Shown here piece after piece: positions 40,732 through 53,900 of a stretch of DNA of 64,000 bases (position 1 is its first letter; every line of letters starts with the position of its first letter). Position numbers and translations under genes: made by a program. Source of the DNA: Centropus unirufus (taxonomy: Eukaryota; Chordata; Aves; Cuculiformes; Centropidae); contig VYZI01000113.1 of the NCBI GenBank assembly GCA_013397695.1, forward strand, positions 1,405,843 to 1,469,842, written 5' to 3'. The notes beneath the pieces were generated by a model that had not been told where the DNA came from, did not search any database, and worked only from the letters and a program-made list of their open reading frames with translations.

Positions 40732-40749
40732 TTTTTTTTTAAAAAAAAA
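40732..40749. repeat. T9-A9 palindrome
   Basis: Nine T are followed directly by nine A, a perfect 18-base palindrome. Such tracts stiffen DNA and disfavour nucleosomes. No element boundary is visible beside it. Confidence 0.9.
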
Positions 40750-42778
40750 CTATTATCCCCTGACACATTTTCTCTTGGCTACAATATCTCCTTTAACCTT
40801 TCTGTGGACTAATAAAAATCCATAAACTGACATTTTTAAAAGAACTTTTAGCTTTTTAAGCAACTATGTTACATTTTTATGTTGCCTTCTGTCCAAACTG
40901 TCTAAGAGTGATTATCATCTAAAGTAAAATATCTTACTTCGTATGCATTTCTTAAATGACCCAATTAAAATTTAACACAGGATGTTGATGTACAGTTTTT
41001 TTAAATGAGAGCAATTGGTGAGTGGGCTCAGTAGGAGCACATTAGTTAAAAAAGGGAGCCACGTGTTTCCCAAGTATCACTTCAAACCTAAAAAAACCCT
41101 GAAATCCTTGTAGAAATTACACTATCATTAAATGTCTGATATTGACTCAGTCTTTTTTTCATTAATAAAACAATACTGAAAAGAAATTCGATTCCATTTT
41201 TAATAGGTAACTTGACTGCATAATGTATCTGAGAAACATTGAATAGATAAGAGAATGAAAATTAATGTAAAAAATGATGCAGAGAAAGTGCAGTGTCCGC
41301 TGAAAATAACCCAGCATTATTGTAAGCATGGAGTAACTAATCAATTCTTTATGTGTGTTTGCCCAATAAATTGTATATTCATCCAGGTATTAATAAAAAT
41401 TTACTACTAAAACCAGTAACACTGAATTAATATGTTATGGCAACAGATTTCTGTGCTATATGCATTTTCTGCATTGGAAGCTGTCAAGGCACTCTGGGAG
41501 GTTGGGCAAAGCAGCGGAATACCCCTATGTGATGAATCAAACCAGCACACACCTGCAAACACTCGAAGGACAAACCCATTTTTTTTCTTCACTAAGAACT
41601 GGACCAATGAGAAGGACAGACAAAACCCCCTAAATTATTAGTTCTCTTTGAAAGCTTCTTTATTTGTATACTCAGAAGTCTCTAGGTTTGGACCAAGGCC
41701 CAAATGCAGGAACAACTGTTCACCAAAAGCAGGAATATACTGCTATTTTTCCTAGTCAGCTTGTGAGAGAGACATGAAAATATCATAAAAACTTAAAATG
41801 TGAACAACTGAAAATTGTATCATTCTTCAGTGAGAGATAATGGATATCTACTTGGACGAGGACAAATCACTTAGGACACTGACTGGGAATGCACATTGCT
41901 CACATTCAGAGAGATGAGGTGTTTCAATAAATTCTCACTAAATATGAGGAGCCCAAAGCTTTGTTCCTGAAAGACAAAGGAAAAGGACGTTGGAAAAAAA
42001 TCAACATGGCCTGAACAGTTTTAACTGGATGTGTGGATAAAATAAACTATTAGCCAGAAAGTATCTACAGAATTTATATTTGATTTGCAAATGAGATTCT
42101 GGTATCACAGAAAAATGCCAAATGGTCTGTAGTACCATTGCTTGTACTGACTGACAAGTAACGACTAAGGAAGGAGAGAGTAAGGAGAGACTTGTGGAAA
42201 AAATTAAGACCTCTGATATAACAGTTGTGAATTCGAGTTGATGCCACAGTGACAAAATGGGAGTGTCGATGTGTAATTCATTCTCCTAGAGGCAATAGTT
42301 GAGATGAGCAATGGATAAGAAATAAATTTTACAGAGACAAAACAACCCAGGACAGAGCCACGTGAGATCCCACAAAACAGCTAGAGGGAAAGTTGCTGTA
42401 ATACATGCCAAAGGGGTGACTACAGGAGGACAAGCTGTAGAAAGCCTGGGGATTGAGGGTAACATCCTTGCAGGCTGAAGAGAATACAGAGTTCTTAACG
42501 TTTCAGGGTGTTGCACAAAAACGGTCACTGAAGACTTTTGCAAGAGTTTAAAAATACCACAAGACATGGATGCTGGGTTAACAACAGCCTGTGACTGAAT
42601 CAGAACAGGGAAACTCTGTTAAACAATCTTAGAGATTATACCGATGGTACACCCACACCACCTATTCTCAATTTTTCTGGCGGTTTGTATTGGGAGGGAG
42701 AAAGAAATCTACAAGGAGGAAGACATTAAGGAAAGTCGGAAAAAAAATATGAAAAATAAAAATGAGAAATCATTTTTA

Positions 42779-42814
42779 GTGTGGGATGTGTGGGTAGTGT
42801 GGGTAGTGTGGGAT
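42779..42814 (+). repeat. 9-bp GTGTGGGTA minisatellite with G-quadruplex potential
   Basis: There are four consecutive 9-base units: GTGTGGGAT, GTGTGGGTA, GTGTGGGTA and GTGTGGGAT. The GGG runs at 42783-42785, 42792-42794, 42801-42803 and 42810-42812 are spaced by 6-base loops, meeting the canonical G-quadruplex rule on +. The array translates as a VW-rich string in an overlapping short frame, which explains that frame's odd composition. Confidence 0.92.
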
Positions 42815-43419
42815 GATCATGGTGTGCTTAAAGAAGAAAAATAAATTAGATAAGAGAATTTCTTACATACATTATAGGAGGAACTGTTTAGAGAACTGAA
42901 AAAAACTTGAAAGACAGAAATAGCCAGGTTATATTCCTTGTTATTCTCTGGGAATAAATCAAAATCCTATGCAGGGAGATAAAAAGAAAGAAAAAGAAGG
43001 ATTTTGAACATTAAGGCAGCAAACTGTTTTGTAAGCATGAACACAACTAAAGTGGAGAAGTTCAGCTGGGAATGTGGCAAGCTCTGGAACATTTCCACAG
43101 AGTTGTTTTGCATCCTGGGCTGGGAAACCCTCAAATCCATAGCTGCCAGTTGAGAAGACAAGAGAGGCAAAAAGATGAAGTGTGAACTCATGAAAAGGTA
43201 CAGCCTTGTAAAAGCAGAAAAGGCAGAGACTTTCTGAGGAGCCATGGATAATGATAGGTGCCTAATGCAATGGAAGGAGACTTGGGTTGGTGGCAGAACT
43301 AGGGACCAGTTGGAAAAGAACTGCAATGGTACTACATCCCTTTCTCCTGCCCAACTACAGCAGCCTCAGCCAGGATCCCATCTTCATCCTGCACATACAC
43401 AATATTACTGAAGCTTTCC

Positions 43420-43476
43420 AAAAGAAAAAGGAAAAATAACAGAAGTGGAAGGGGAAGGGGAAATGGAAGGGGAAAT
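43420..43476 (+). repeat. Purine-only-like GGGGAA tract
   Basis: This is an almost pure purine run, AAAGAAAAAGG at the start and three GGGG runs (43451-43454, 43457-43460, 43469-43472) separated by AA and AAATGGAA. Polypurine tracts can form triplexes. With only three G4 runs it just misses the G-quadruplex rule. Confidence 0.85.
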
Positions 43477-46400
43477 ACAATGGAATGAAGGCAAAAGGAA
43501 AGTGAAAGCATAGTAAAATAAGGTTGCTAAGCCTGGCTATTTTGCCAGTTCTCAAATTAAGGAGATTAGAATAAAAAGCCCCAGTTACAAGCCACATGGT
43601 CTAATATATTCTCTAATATCCTTTTCATAGATGTAATGTCTAACAATAAATGACTCCAGTAGCTTGATATATACAATACTGTAGCATTTGGGTGATTTTC
43701 CTCTCTCTGTGCACAAAGGTAGTTTTCTTTATTTTATTTCTCTTGTTTGGGGTATTCTCTAAACATAGTGCTAGTAGTGCTATCATCCAGTTTGCTCCTT
43801 CAGAAGGACTTGTGTATATGCATTGGATCCTTGGCCAAGTACAATTCTGCTTAGAGCCTTTATTGTAGGGAGAATGGCTGTGATAGAGGGACATGATGCT
43901 GAACTAACCAGGCTGCTCTTCTCCAGTCTATAGTCCCAAGGGGGTCAGATATACTCGCTTCACACTTCACATTCTCTACTGTAGACCTTTTGTGGCAATG
44001 AGTCTGATTACAATCATTTTGACATTAGTTTTATCAGACACTGTGCTTTATCATGCTTATTTTAATTTTATGCTTTATCTTAATTTAATGGATTTTTATT
44101 AGTAAATCCTGAGATGAAGTGGTTTTAAATCTCTGTATAAGTACATACACATAGGGAAAAAATCCATGGAAATTTGTCTTGGTAAATTGAATAAAAATTC
44201 TTTCCCTCCTCCCCCCTCTTAAAATTAGCTACCAGACTTTTGAAAAGCTATGGATAAATTTATTTTTTTATAGACAAAATCTAGCCAAGATTTACAGCTG
44301 TACCTCCTCACTTCTTCTCCCAAGGTCTTTGACATCGAAGGGGGGCAGTGCCACTTATACATCTATCCACTCCCCAAAAGAACTATTTCCTCCTAATGCA
44401 TACTTCTGCGTCCCCTCTATTTCTCAGCCACTAGAGATTTAGTTTAAATAAGGGTATTTTCATCTGAGATCTGATTTGCAATTTAGTCCTTATGAGATCT
44501 GAAATACTTTTTTAGTTCCCATTACAGACTTACTTGGATTTAGAAGAATGGCCACATTATAAATACTATAGATATCTTCTTAAATTATCTGAATCCCCCT
44601 GTAAAGTATCAAATTCCCTCTGCTAAGCATCATGGGTACTTTAGCTCACTTATATCAGAACAAGTGATGGTACAAGTGAAGTAAAACAAACAAGCTTATG
44701 ATATCATAACATCCATCAAAGGCATGTTTGTAGTGTCCATGTCATACTCCATAGTCAGACTGATTAAGAAAGTATAAGGCCTTATCTTATTCTCCTTAGT
44801 AATCTTTCTAAAAAGAGGGGGAAAGAGTAAGAATCCTCAAAATTAATAGATCATTTAAAATGCTATGCTGTGGAAATGCCAAATGCCTAAACACAGATAT
44901 GAAGTTTATGCAGTGTTGGAAATTTTATCCAGGTGAAATGAATAATGGTAGGCAGAGATTTTTTAAAAAAACGCTTCCCCTGTCAATTTTCCCTCTACCC
45001 AACCAACACTAGTCACCTCCCCCCATCTATAAGAAATTAAACACTCTTGAACTTGTCCTATGGCTATGTTGGAGTTCTTTATAAGACCTTTGATATCAGT
45101 TATATATTCGTAGATTTTGTTTATAAGGCATTTTATAAAGTCATAAAAGAGAATATTTGTACTGTAGCAATGTTTCCAAATTTTGCTCTGTCAGCTAATG
45201 TGCTGCAGTGTGATCCATAACTCACAACTGGAAGAGGCATTTTAAAATGAGAGAAAAAAAAATCCCTGTACCCAAGTAGAAAGTTTCCTAAGACTTTAGT
45301 TTTATGTGACTAAAAAGCCAAATTGCCCATCTTCCACCGCTATTTAAATTTTCAAGCCACTCACCTCATGTTATTTAGAATGTCCACTATACATAATTTA
45401 AAATACTTATAAACAACAATTATCTTATATTTTATTAAGTACCATGTAATCTATTATCTTTTCGCTCCAAAAAATCTACTCCACTGAGCAGAAGCAGTTT
45501 CCTTGGAGGTGAGAAATGTCATACGTTCAAGAAACCATAACAGGAATTTTATTATCAAGACCAAACCCCAACTACTGGTGCAGCACTGCATTACAGTGAC
45601 AATGATGACAAGTGGTATCATCTTGGTGCTCAGTGGCATGAAAAAAAAAAGGCACAAGCCTGAACTACAAGGATTGTTAATTGATTTTCTGTGCTTTTAG
45701 GAAGCACCTGTCAAAGAAAATGGCCTGCCACTTGCAGGAATAGATTTGTTTTGTAGTTACCTTCCACTAAGACCGTGCAGAGCAAGCTACAATGAAATAA
45801 TTCATTGTGTGTATTTGTGTGGTATTTGGATATACGAAATGCATAGGAGCTCAGTATTACAAATCCTTTGTATTAGGTTTTCAAGCAGTTTTCTTCTCTA
45901 TTCTACATGTAAGAAGGGTCAGATACAGAGCAGCGTTACCAGGCTGATATATCTTTTTGACTGTAACACAAGGAGGCTCCATTTGACACTGAGGCTCAAT
46001 TACAACTTCAGAACCATATTATTAACCTTGAAAGAAAAGAGAAGATAACACACATACTCTCAAAGATTACAATTATGAAGAGGAATTTGATCAAACTAGC
46101 TATGATCATGTGCTGCACAATGCTGTGGTAACAGAGGTTGGACCTAATTGTCCTCTGAAACAATGAACTGTACATCAATGGCTTTGCAGCTGATGTAGAA
46201 AATGGGCTTCCAAGACTGATTTGTGAGAGAGCAGTAACCTGATTTTGCATTTAGGACATCGGATATAACCCTCCAACAACAACATCTTGGTGATAAAAAG
46301 CCTGAATCCTGGCATCAGACAATACTAAATCAGCAAGCCAGAGCGCCCTGGTTAAATACTACACAGTTACGGGTTAACAGCCAACAGCAGAAAAACAAGC

Positions 46401-48837
46401 ACCCCAGAAAACAGCAAGCTTTTGAAACTTATCAGTTATTCTGGATCCATGATAAAAGAGATTCTGGCTTATAAAGTTCGTGAGTCAATACAGCTGCAAA
46501 TCCTTCCAAACAGTCAAATCACAAAAACCTTCCTGTTTAATATCTGAGTGTGTTTCTCATCTGCTAAGCTGCCAGAGGTCTTGCTGCAACTACAGGCAGA
46601 AGTGTCTGCACAGTGGTGACACTGAAATGCTGCACATACAGTTTTTCTTAGGAAGAAACTTATGCGCTTCTTACTGTGGACCTCACCTGTGAAAGAAGGA
46701 TAGTACAGAAAAAAGGAAGATGGTAGTTAAAAGAAATGGCTTCCCGTGAAAGCCGAAAAGCAGATTGTTTTGAATTGTTATTGAGTATGTAAATAATTGA
46801 CCGACATATACCTTCCTTATTAATAGGCAAGAAGTCACATTGAGTACACCTGCACTTACCACTAACCAGTTGGAGACATTCAACATATCAGAAAGTCTGG
46901 CCCCAAGACATAGCCACAGCAACCTAAATTTCAGAATTAACACTAGCCATTTATGGGCTAATTTATACAGGAGGTATGAGGCAAAAGAAATCTCAGTTGT
47001 CCCTAGATATTTCACAATAAAGCATTGCTGAGCTGGTGCTGTAGAAGAAAGCTTAAACAAGTGAAGGAGCAATACAGAGGTCTCGTTTTCCTTTCACTTA
47101 AAAACAATATAAATCAGAGGAAACTCACTCCAAGAATTTACATAATTGTTCCATTGTCATATTGCAAAACTTGGATCAAGTCCAGCCAGTGTGAATTGAT
47201 CTGTCAGATTCAGTTATCAATAATCTGCAAATCAGTAAGTTAATAAAAAAAAATATTTTTACACTGCAGAGAAAACAAACAAGATATAGGGATTATAATT
47301 TGGTTTCAATCTAAGGATAAAAAGGGACAAAAATTAAACCCAAGAAAACTACTAAAATTCAGGTTATATATAACATGTATAAAAAAGGCAATTAGAAATT
47401 TATGTGAGATCTTAAATGGGAGCAACTGTTTTCTTCCACCTTCGTTTCAGAAGAACAAACTGTCATGATGTATTTAATGTAGCCATAGAGACTTAAGGAT
47501 AAGAAAAACAATGCTCTAAAGCTGTCCATATGAGAACTTTGAAAGGCTTTTGGAAAAACAGGTGTATTTCTTATCAGAATGTTGTTGGGTTTTGTTACTA
47601 AAAGAAAAGGTGCAAATGCTTAATCTTTTCTTATAAAATGATGTTAAAATCTAATAGATTTCTTTCTATGTTCATATTTTCTTACAGTTTCATTTAACAT
47701 ATTTAATTTTTAAATGTTTTTGGCATACTGCTTGCTCTGTGTATGGTAGAGTTTTGGAAGACTGAAGCAGCTAGCACCCAGTTTTCTAATAACATAAATT
47801 CAAGATATTGAGTGATAGAAAATTTTTGGTTTGTTAAAATATATTTGCTGTTATTCCTTGTCTTCAAGAATGAACTATTTCCAACAAAATATTTGATCAT
47901 AATAACAATAATTTAATTTTAGACTCCTCAGTTAAAAAAAATCAAGGAACTCAGTACATTAATCTAATTCATATCACATAATATCCTCCCTTGAAGAACT
48001 ACTTTTATGTAGATTTCTGCCAACTTCACCATTGAAAACCTACTTTTAAATTCCTGTCAAGCGCTTTATGCATGAAGGGCTCCAGTGTGTGGGAGCTTGT
48101 TTTTCTTCTATGTGCCACGATTAGTCTCGTCCTCAGAGAGCTGGGGGAGGGGAGGGAGTGTTTTTCCTCTTTTTGTTTCACTATTTCACACTACATTTTT
48201 AAAACAAGAGACAAAATGTCCTACCTCCTGAAAAAAACTGCCCTGGAAAATTTTACCATTCTGTAACAAAGCCATCAATCTAGTTTACATCTGGTATTTA
48301 ATATAATTACCTCATCTGCTCTTAATGTCTTGGTAATTTAGACCATTGTCTACAAGACTGCAATCTAGACCTATTTATGTCTAGCCTGGCTGAGGAAGGT
48401 AATTTTATCTCATCTACCTGGAGATCACAAGGCGATATTCTCTGTTTTTGACTTTAAATGGAGTAGAAAAGACTTCTCATTTTAAAGACCCCATTGACAC
48501 AACAGGAAGTTTATAAAACCAGAGTAAACATAATTTTTTAAATAATATACATTGTTGCCATTTTGTTGGTTTTCTATTAGGTTCATGACAGATTTAATGT
48601 CCTGCTAACAGGCTGTATAAATTCCACTTGGCAGAAGTTTCTGTAATAACAGCCTTGAAGGGGAGAATATGTTTCTATAAAGGGGTGTGTAATGGAAGAT
48701 ATGCAACTGGAATTTTTTTTTAAATTTCCCTCATGAGCCAAGGGACCAGACAGCAGAACATCACATTGACGAGCTCTTCAGACAGTCTCTGAGTAAGTAG
48801 TCGCATTGGGGTGTTCCACCAGTGAAAAGGGTGTTTC

Positions 48838-48862
48838 TATTCAGGAGGAACCCTCCTGAATA
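48838..48862. repeat. Perfect 11-base-arm hairpin with 3-base loop
   Basis: TATTCAGGAGG and CCTCCTGAATA are exact complements around AAC. The match ends at both borders (C against T outside). The arms are too short for a microRNA precursor and no tRNA or snoRNA boxes are seen. It may be a protein-binding palindrome or a remnant of a fold-back event. Confidence 0.9.
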
Positions 48863-49739
48863 TCCTTGCACTGGATAAGGTTAGGAGCAGCCTCTGCCAG
48901 TTGCTGCTTCTCTGATCCTGGCCAGGTTATGGTTCTGAATGTGATTAGCTGATAGAGAATCTAAGAAAAATATTTTGTTTCATGCATTGTATTCACGGCA
49001 AGAATACAGGTTTGTTGGATGATGTGGGATGTAAGCTATAATATCCACTTTGAATGACATTTTCCTCTGTTTTTTATAGTATTAGAAAAAGTACTTTTGT
49101 CACACTAAATGCGTAACATTACTGTTCCCAATGTTGTTTTAACACTATCTTAACGAACACTTTCCTGCATGTATTTTCTATCACGGTGACATAGTATTTC
49201 AAGCTAACAAGTCAATGGTATAGAAGAAAAATACAGACTCAAATATAAAATACATAATAAGGCAAATATTGCATTCCTCATCAGATCTTCCAGTTCACAA
49301 ACCAAAGCTGTCCCAAGCTAACCATGCTTCCCCTTTTACCTCTACTTACTCTAAACAGTGGGTACTTGCTTGTCGAAAGAGTTGCAGTTGGGAACTGCCT
49401 GGGTGTGAAGAGCTGTTAGCACAGTAGAGAGTAAGAGCCTGGCCTGCTTATGAAAATAATGAATAATAGTCCTTCTGTATTGTATCTTTTCTCTGACTGG
49501 CACTGAAAAGATGTTGAAAACCTCATGGAATAGTTACAAGAAAGCTAGGGTAGCAGTGCGCATGCTTTCTTACAGCTGGCTGGAGAGTGGGAAATATTCT
49601 CTTCCCAATTAAGAAACATAAACTCTGCCACCTGAATTAAAGAAAGGAGTAAACTACATCTACACAAGCACCTTCACAGCTATGTCCACTGGAGGGACTG
49701 CAGTAATACCATTAGACAAAGAAAGTAAAAAATAAAAAT

Positions 49740-50900
49740 TACACCCTCTGACAAAATATACCGGTGCATAATCCTGCAAATGGAGCTTCGGGCTCGTTCT
49801 TCCCAAACAGCCTCCTCCTGCTCTCTGTGCCTCTGGCTAATGCAAAACACAGCCTGTCAGTGCAAGGCTGAGGCTCCCCTAGGCAGCACCTGTGAAGTTT
49901 GATTGAATGTGGATGCACACGTCCAGGTGGGCTGGGGATGGTGATCTCCAGGGTAAGGCAAGACAAAACCAAAGAGACTTGTTCTTTTGGGCAACTTTGA
50001 ACTTTGCTGCTGTCTGGTGCTAGGGAAAGGGGCTGGTAAGGTACAAAGCAGGGCATGACAATGGAAGTCCATACAGAAGTGAGACTAAGGAACTCCCCAG
50101 TGCTAATGACATTTTCAGTTCTACACCCTGCTGTACTGAAGTTGTGGTTAGGGAAGTTGCAAGGGCTCAGCTTCAACCAAGCAATGCTATCCTCCTGACC
50201 ACCAGGGTCACCAGGTGAGTACTCACCCTGCACATACCCCTTTCACCAGATGACAAAAACTGCCTAGCATGGACACAGCCAAATTCAGGCAACACCCACG
50301 CTTGCTGCTGGCCCAGGGCTCAGCAGGGTGTAAGAGGCTAATTCTGTAACATGGCACGGTATGCCTTAAACCAATTTTACCAGAGGGGAGTCCATAAATT
50401 TTGCAAGGAGGCCCAGGGTCTCCCCGGTGACCCCTGAACAGTCCAGCTTGGGCTGCAATACAGGGAAACACCCTCCACACTCAGAGGCCAGGGAGAAGAG
50501 ATGGCTGTGAGGACCGTTTTCTCTGGAGTTAATACCACTCATTGTGTTTGGGGGAAACCAGATGCTTCTCTGTGCAGATGCTGTGAGAGGGTAGCAGCAC
50601 CTCTTTTGGGTGCAGGGGAACGCTAATGGCTTTAGTGCTCCTCTGCCCTACAGTTTAACATAAACACAAGTGGTAGCCAGCTGGTTTTGTGCATTCTCAG
50701 ACGCAGAGGAGAGCCACATGGGGCAGACCCAACTGACTACCAAGAGTACTTGGTCTTTTTTCTCATCTCAGGCTGGGTTCCCATGACAGCTCAAGGGATG
50801 CACCAGGTACAACCTCCTGGCAAGGTCAGATCCCACCTAACTGCTGCAGCCCCTGATGGCAAGCAGCTGTAGTACAAGGCCAACAAAAGCCACCTCCTCT
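49740..50900. other. GC-richer patch of unknown nature
   Basis: This kilobase is clearly richer in G and C, and has more CpG, than either flank. It holds the other 164-codon frame (49739-50233, -), an 85-codon frame just upstream on the same strand (50223-50480, -) and a 61-codon plus frame (50687-50872). The 164-codon translation is proline-, serine- and cysteine-rich without a recognisable domain. I see no CR1 blocks. A retroviral LTR, an unannotated non-coding transcript, or a regulatory element are possible. It is not dense enough in CpG to call a CpG island by eye. Confidence 0.4.
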
Positions 50901-53900
50901 TCTAATAGCATAGGGAACCATCGACCAACTCCAGATACATTCAGAACATTGAACAGTTTCAGCTGTGGGATGCTCAAGGTTCCAAACCTGATTTTAACTG
51001 ATTTCTAGCTCTGTATTTGTGGCACTGACACTCTGGGAAGGATATTTAATTTATTCTTACCAGCTGGAAAGGTGTCAGAAAATCCCCTGCTAGGGATTTT
51101 AACACCTACTTTGCTTTTCCTTTCTAGATTATTTTACCTAATCTCACACTACAATGTTGTTATTTAAATAACCTGATATTGTATCTCAGTACGTTTTGAG
51201 ATTTTTCTGAAAAGTTGGTTATGCTTTAAATTGCATTTCATAAGTGTTTTCTTTGGCCACTTTCAATTTATGATCTTTCACTCAGAAAAAATTCTCTCAT
51301 TTTCTGCATAGCCTGTTCCGAGAAATCACACATAAAATTAAGGAGGGCAGAAACAGGTTACAGGCTTCAATGGCAGTGAGTGAGCAATTCCGCTTGTGGT
51401 GCTGAGTCCAGAGAAAAAGCAGATAATCTGATCCTGAAGATGATGGGCTGTTCATGGTGCTTCCTCCTCATCTTCCTCAGAAAACAAATAATTCTGTGCC
51501 ATAAACATGACCAACCTGAGCATTCACAGAAACTCAGCCAAGAACATGACCTGAAGTTCCTCCTATTTACAGATGAATAGCACCTGCCATACAGCTCCTC
51601 TGGAAATCAGCTGCCCTAGTCTCTCTACCCCTCTCTCTGGTTTTGTCACCCAGCTAGAGTGCTCTCAAGCAACTCCAAAGGGCATAATCCCAAAGCAGAC
51701 TTGTGCATCATTAGCATTTTGCGGTTAATGATAAGCCTAGTTAGCAAACTTCTAAGCACTGTCCTCTATAAAACAAAGCCAGCACATTGCAAGGGGTATC
51801 CTAGTTAAGACTTTTTACAGCGTGATTATGAAGGCAAAAGGAGAACAGTGACAGCAGAATCTGGGACATAGGAAAGTGTATGGACTCTTTGAGGCTTATC
51901 AAACTGAATTTTAAGAAGTTTAATCTACCTACTTTATTACTGCTGTTCAGGGGGATCTAAGATGATAGGCTCACACCGAGACATGATGTAGAGAGATAAA
52001 TGTGTTACTCAGGAGGGCTATTAGAACCTTTTTGAATATGGAAGCTGCTTTAAACTACATATTCTCTATTGTGATTAAGTAATCTCTTCCACTAAACTAC
52101 TTGCATTTCTGGTTTTGAACACACACTCCCAATGAATCTCCAAAGATATATTTATTGAAATATATAATTTTCTAACTAAGTGCTCTTGCATATTTCTGGA
52201 AATGTGTTTAGCACATTTAATATTTATTTCAATAAAAACTATCTTCTGTATTCCCCTCTGGAGGACATGGAATATCCTGATACGAAACATGTTTCAAGCT
52301 ACAAATTACATGCAGACCACCTGGATTGGTTGAAAGTCTGATTTAAGTGTATTTTTTTTCAGTTCTGGGTTATTTGATTGCCATGATGATCCTTAACTAA
52401 ACAATTGCTCTGGAAGACTGCCAGTTTCTCTGAAATAAATTTTATCAACTAGCCATTTAGGTTAAAAGCAAGTTAAGACTAATGTATGCCCAGACCTGCA
52501 CATACTTGTAGATCCAATAAATGAGACTGCTTCTTTGTGTGTAAAAATGTAAACATAAGACATGTATTTTTGCATGTCTTGAGGCAAGACATTCTAAAAG
52601 TACTTGTATGAACAGTGAAACAGTAAAATAAGTTGTTACCCAAGAATCACAAGATGTCATGCTATCAGTGTGCAGGTGTTGATTGTGTAACATTTAAGGC
52701 TAACAAAGTAGTTACAAACTTGCTTAACAGAAAGATTATCTGCAGTTCATTAAGTTATACAACTAATGAGACTTATAGCTATAAGTTGGTACCTTTTAAA
52801 TTCTGCCTTATTTCTTATAGGTCTCCCACATCCTTTCCCTGGATGATTTAAAAATGCATTTTAAAAGCTGATGTATTCAAATTAGTTATGATCGACCACT
52901 GGAATATATTTCAATTTTGGTAGAGTGTCTCAAGCCAAACAAGTCAGAGGACAGGACCACACACATTTATATTAGTTAGAGTATAGACTTTTTATTTAAA
53001 AGCTCCTCTACACAGCAATAGAGTGAACACTTCATTATCTGGAACCTCATGCTGAATCTATGCAGATTTCCTGAAACATTATCTTAGTGCACACACAAAT
53101 GTAATTACTACTAAATCAATATTTTGTTTTCAAGCCTAATTACAGTACATTAATTAGAATGCTACTAAAGAGATATCCACTTGGCTGGTTAGTAGACTTT
53201 AGCTGTCTACTGCTAAAACTGACAAAGGATCTCAGCTTTGACTGCCCTGACATCAGTACACAATGTTAGAATCAACTTTGCTGGTTTTGATAACTGTTAC
53301 ATCTACAGTGCATCTACAATTAGCTACCAGAGCTACTGTCCTAAAAAAAAAAGTCTCAAGGAAAACATGACTCCTTGTTTTGAGCTGGCCTTCTCATTTC
53401 TGAAAGGTACAGTTTTCTTTCTAATATTGCAGAGAAGGAGTTAAAACAGAACTTTTAATAAGGCCTGTGATTCCATCAGTTGCCAACAGACAAAGGTGCT
53501 TAAAGGGCTTTTTCCTTTCACATGTTCCCTATTAAGAGTTATTTGTTCCTAGTAGAAGTCATTTTAACATCCCAATTCTGCGATCTCAAATCTGAGCTAC
53601 CAAAAAGGGAAATGCAAATTCAAAAAGGCAGATAGGACTCATTTAACTTTCCACTAGTCTGTCATCATAAGAACTCCAAGATCAGAGCCGTGCAGAAAAA
53701 TGTATCACTTTAAGAATCACCCAAATTATCCTCCCTTACAGTTTCAGATATTACATAAGCATACATGTCACCTTCCTGTGAATATTCCAAGTACTGCAGG
53801 GTAGAGAAAAAAAATGTTCAATTTCTGGCATTGGGCTTATTAGCAATCTTCCCAGTAAGTGTAGCTCCTGAAGGATCCCTCTCGTGTAGTAAAATGTTCC

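Larger units (their letters stand above)
33614..48837. other. Non-coding AT-rich sequence
   Basis: No defensible gene. Frames reach 113-129 codons (34800-35141 +, 42967-43326 -, 46683-47072 -) but lack recognisable domains. Simple-sequence features and a CR1 scrap are listed separately. The rest is unique AT-rich DNA with homopolymer runs. Confidence 0.75.

Noticed and set aside
46100..46175. GGTTGGACCTAATTGTCCTC resembling a CR1 end
   Set aside because: Only one block matches and neither body nor tail can be followed.
46683..47072. 129-codon minus-strand hydrophobic frame
   Set aside because: Leucine-rich reading is expected from the AT-rich base content. A plus-strand frame overlaps and no family matches.
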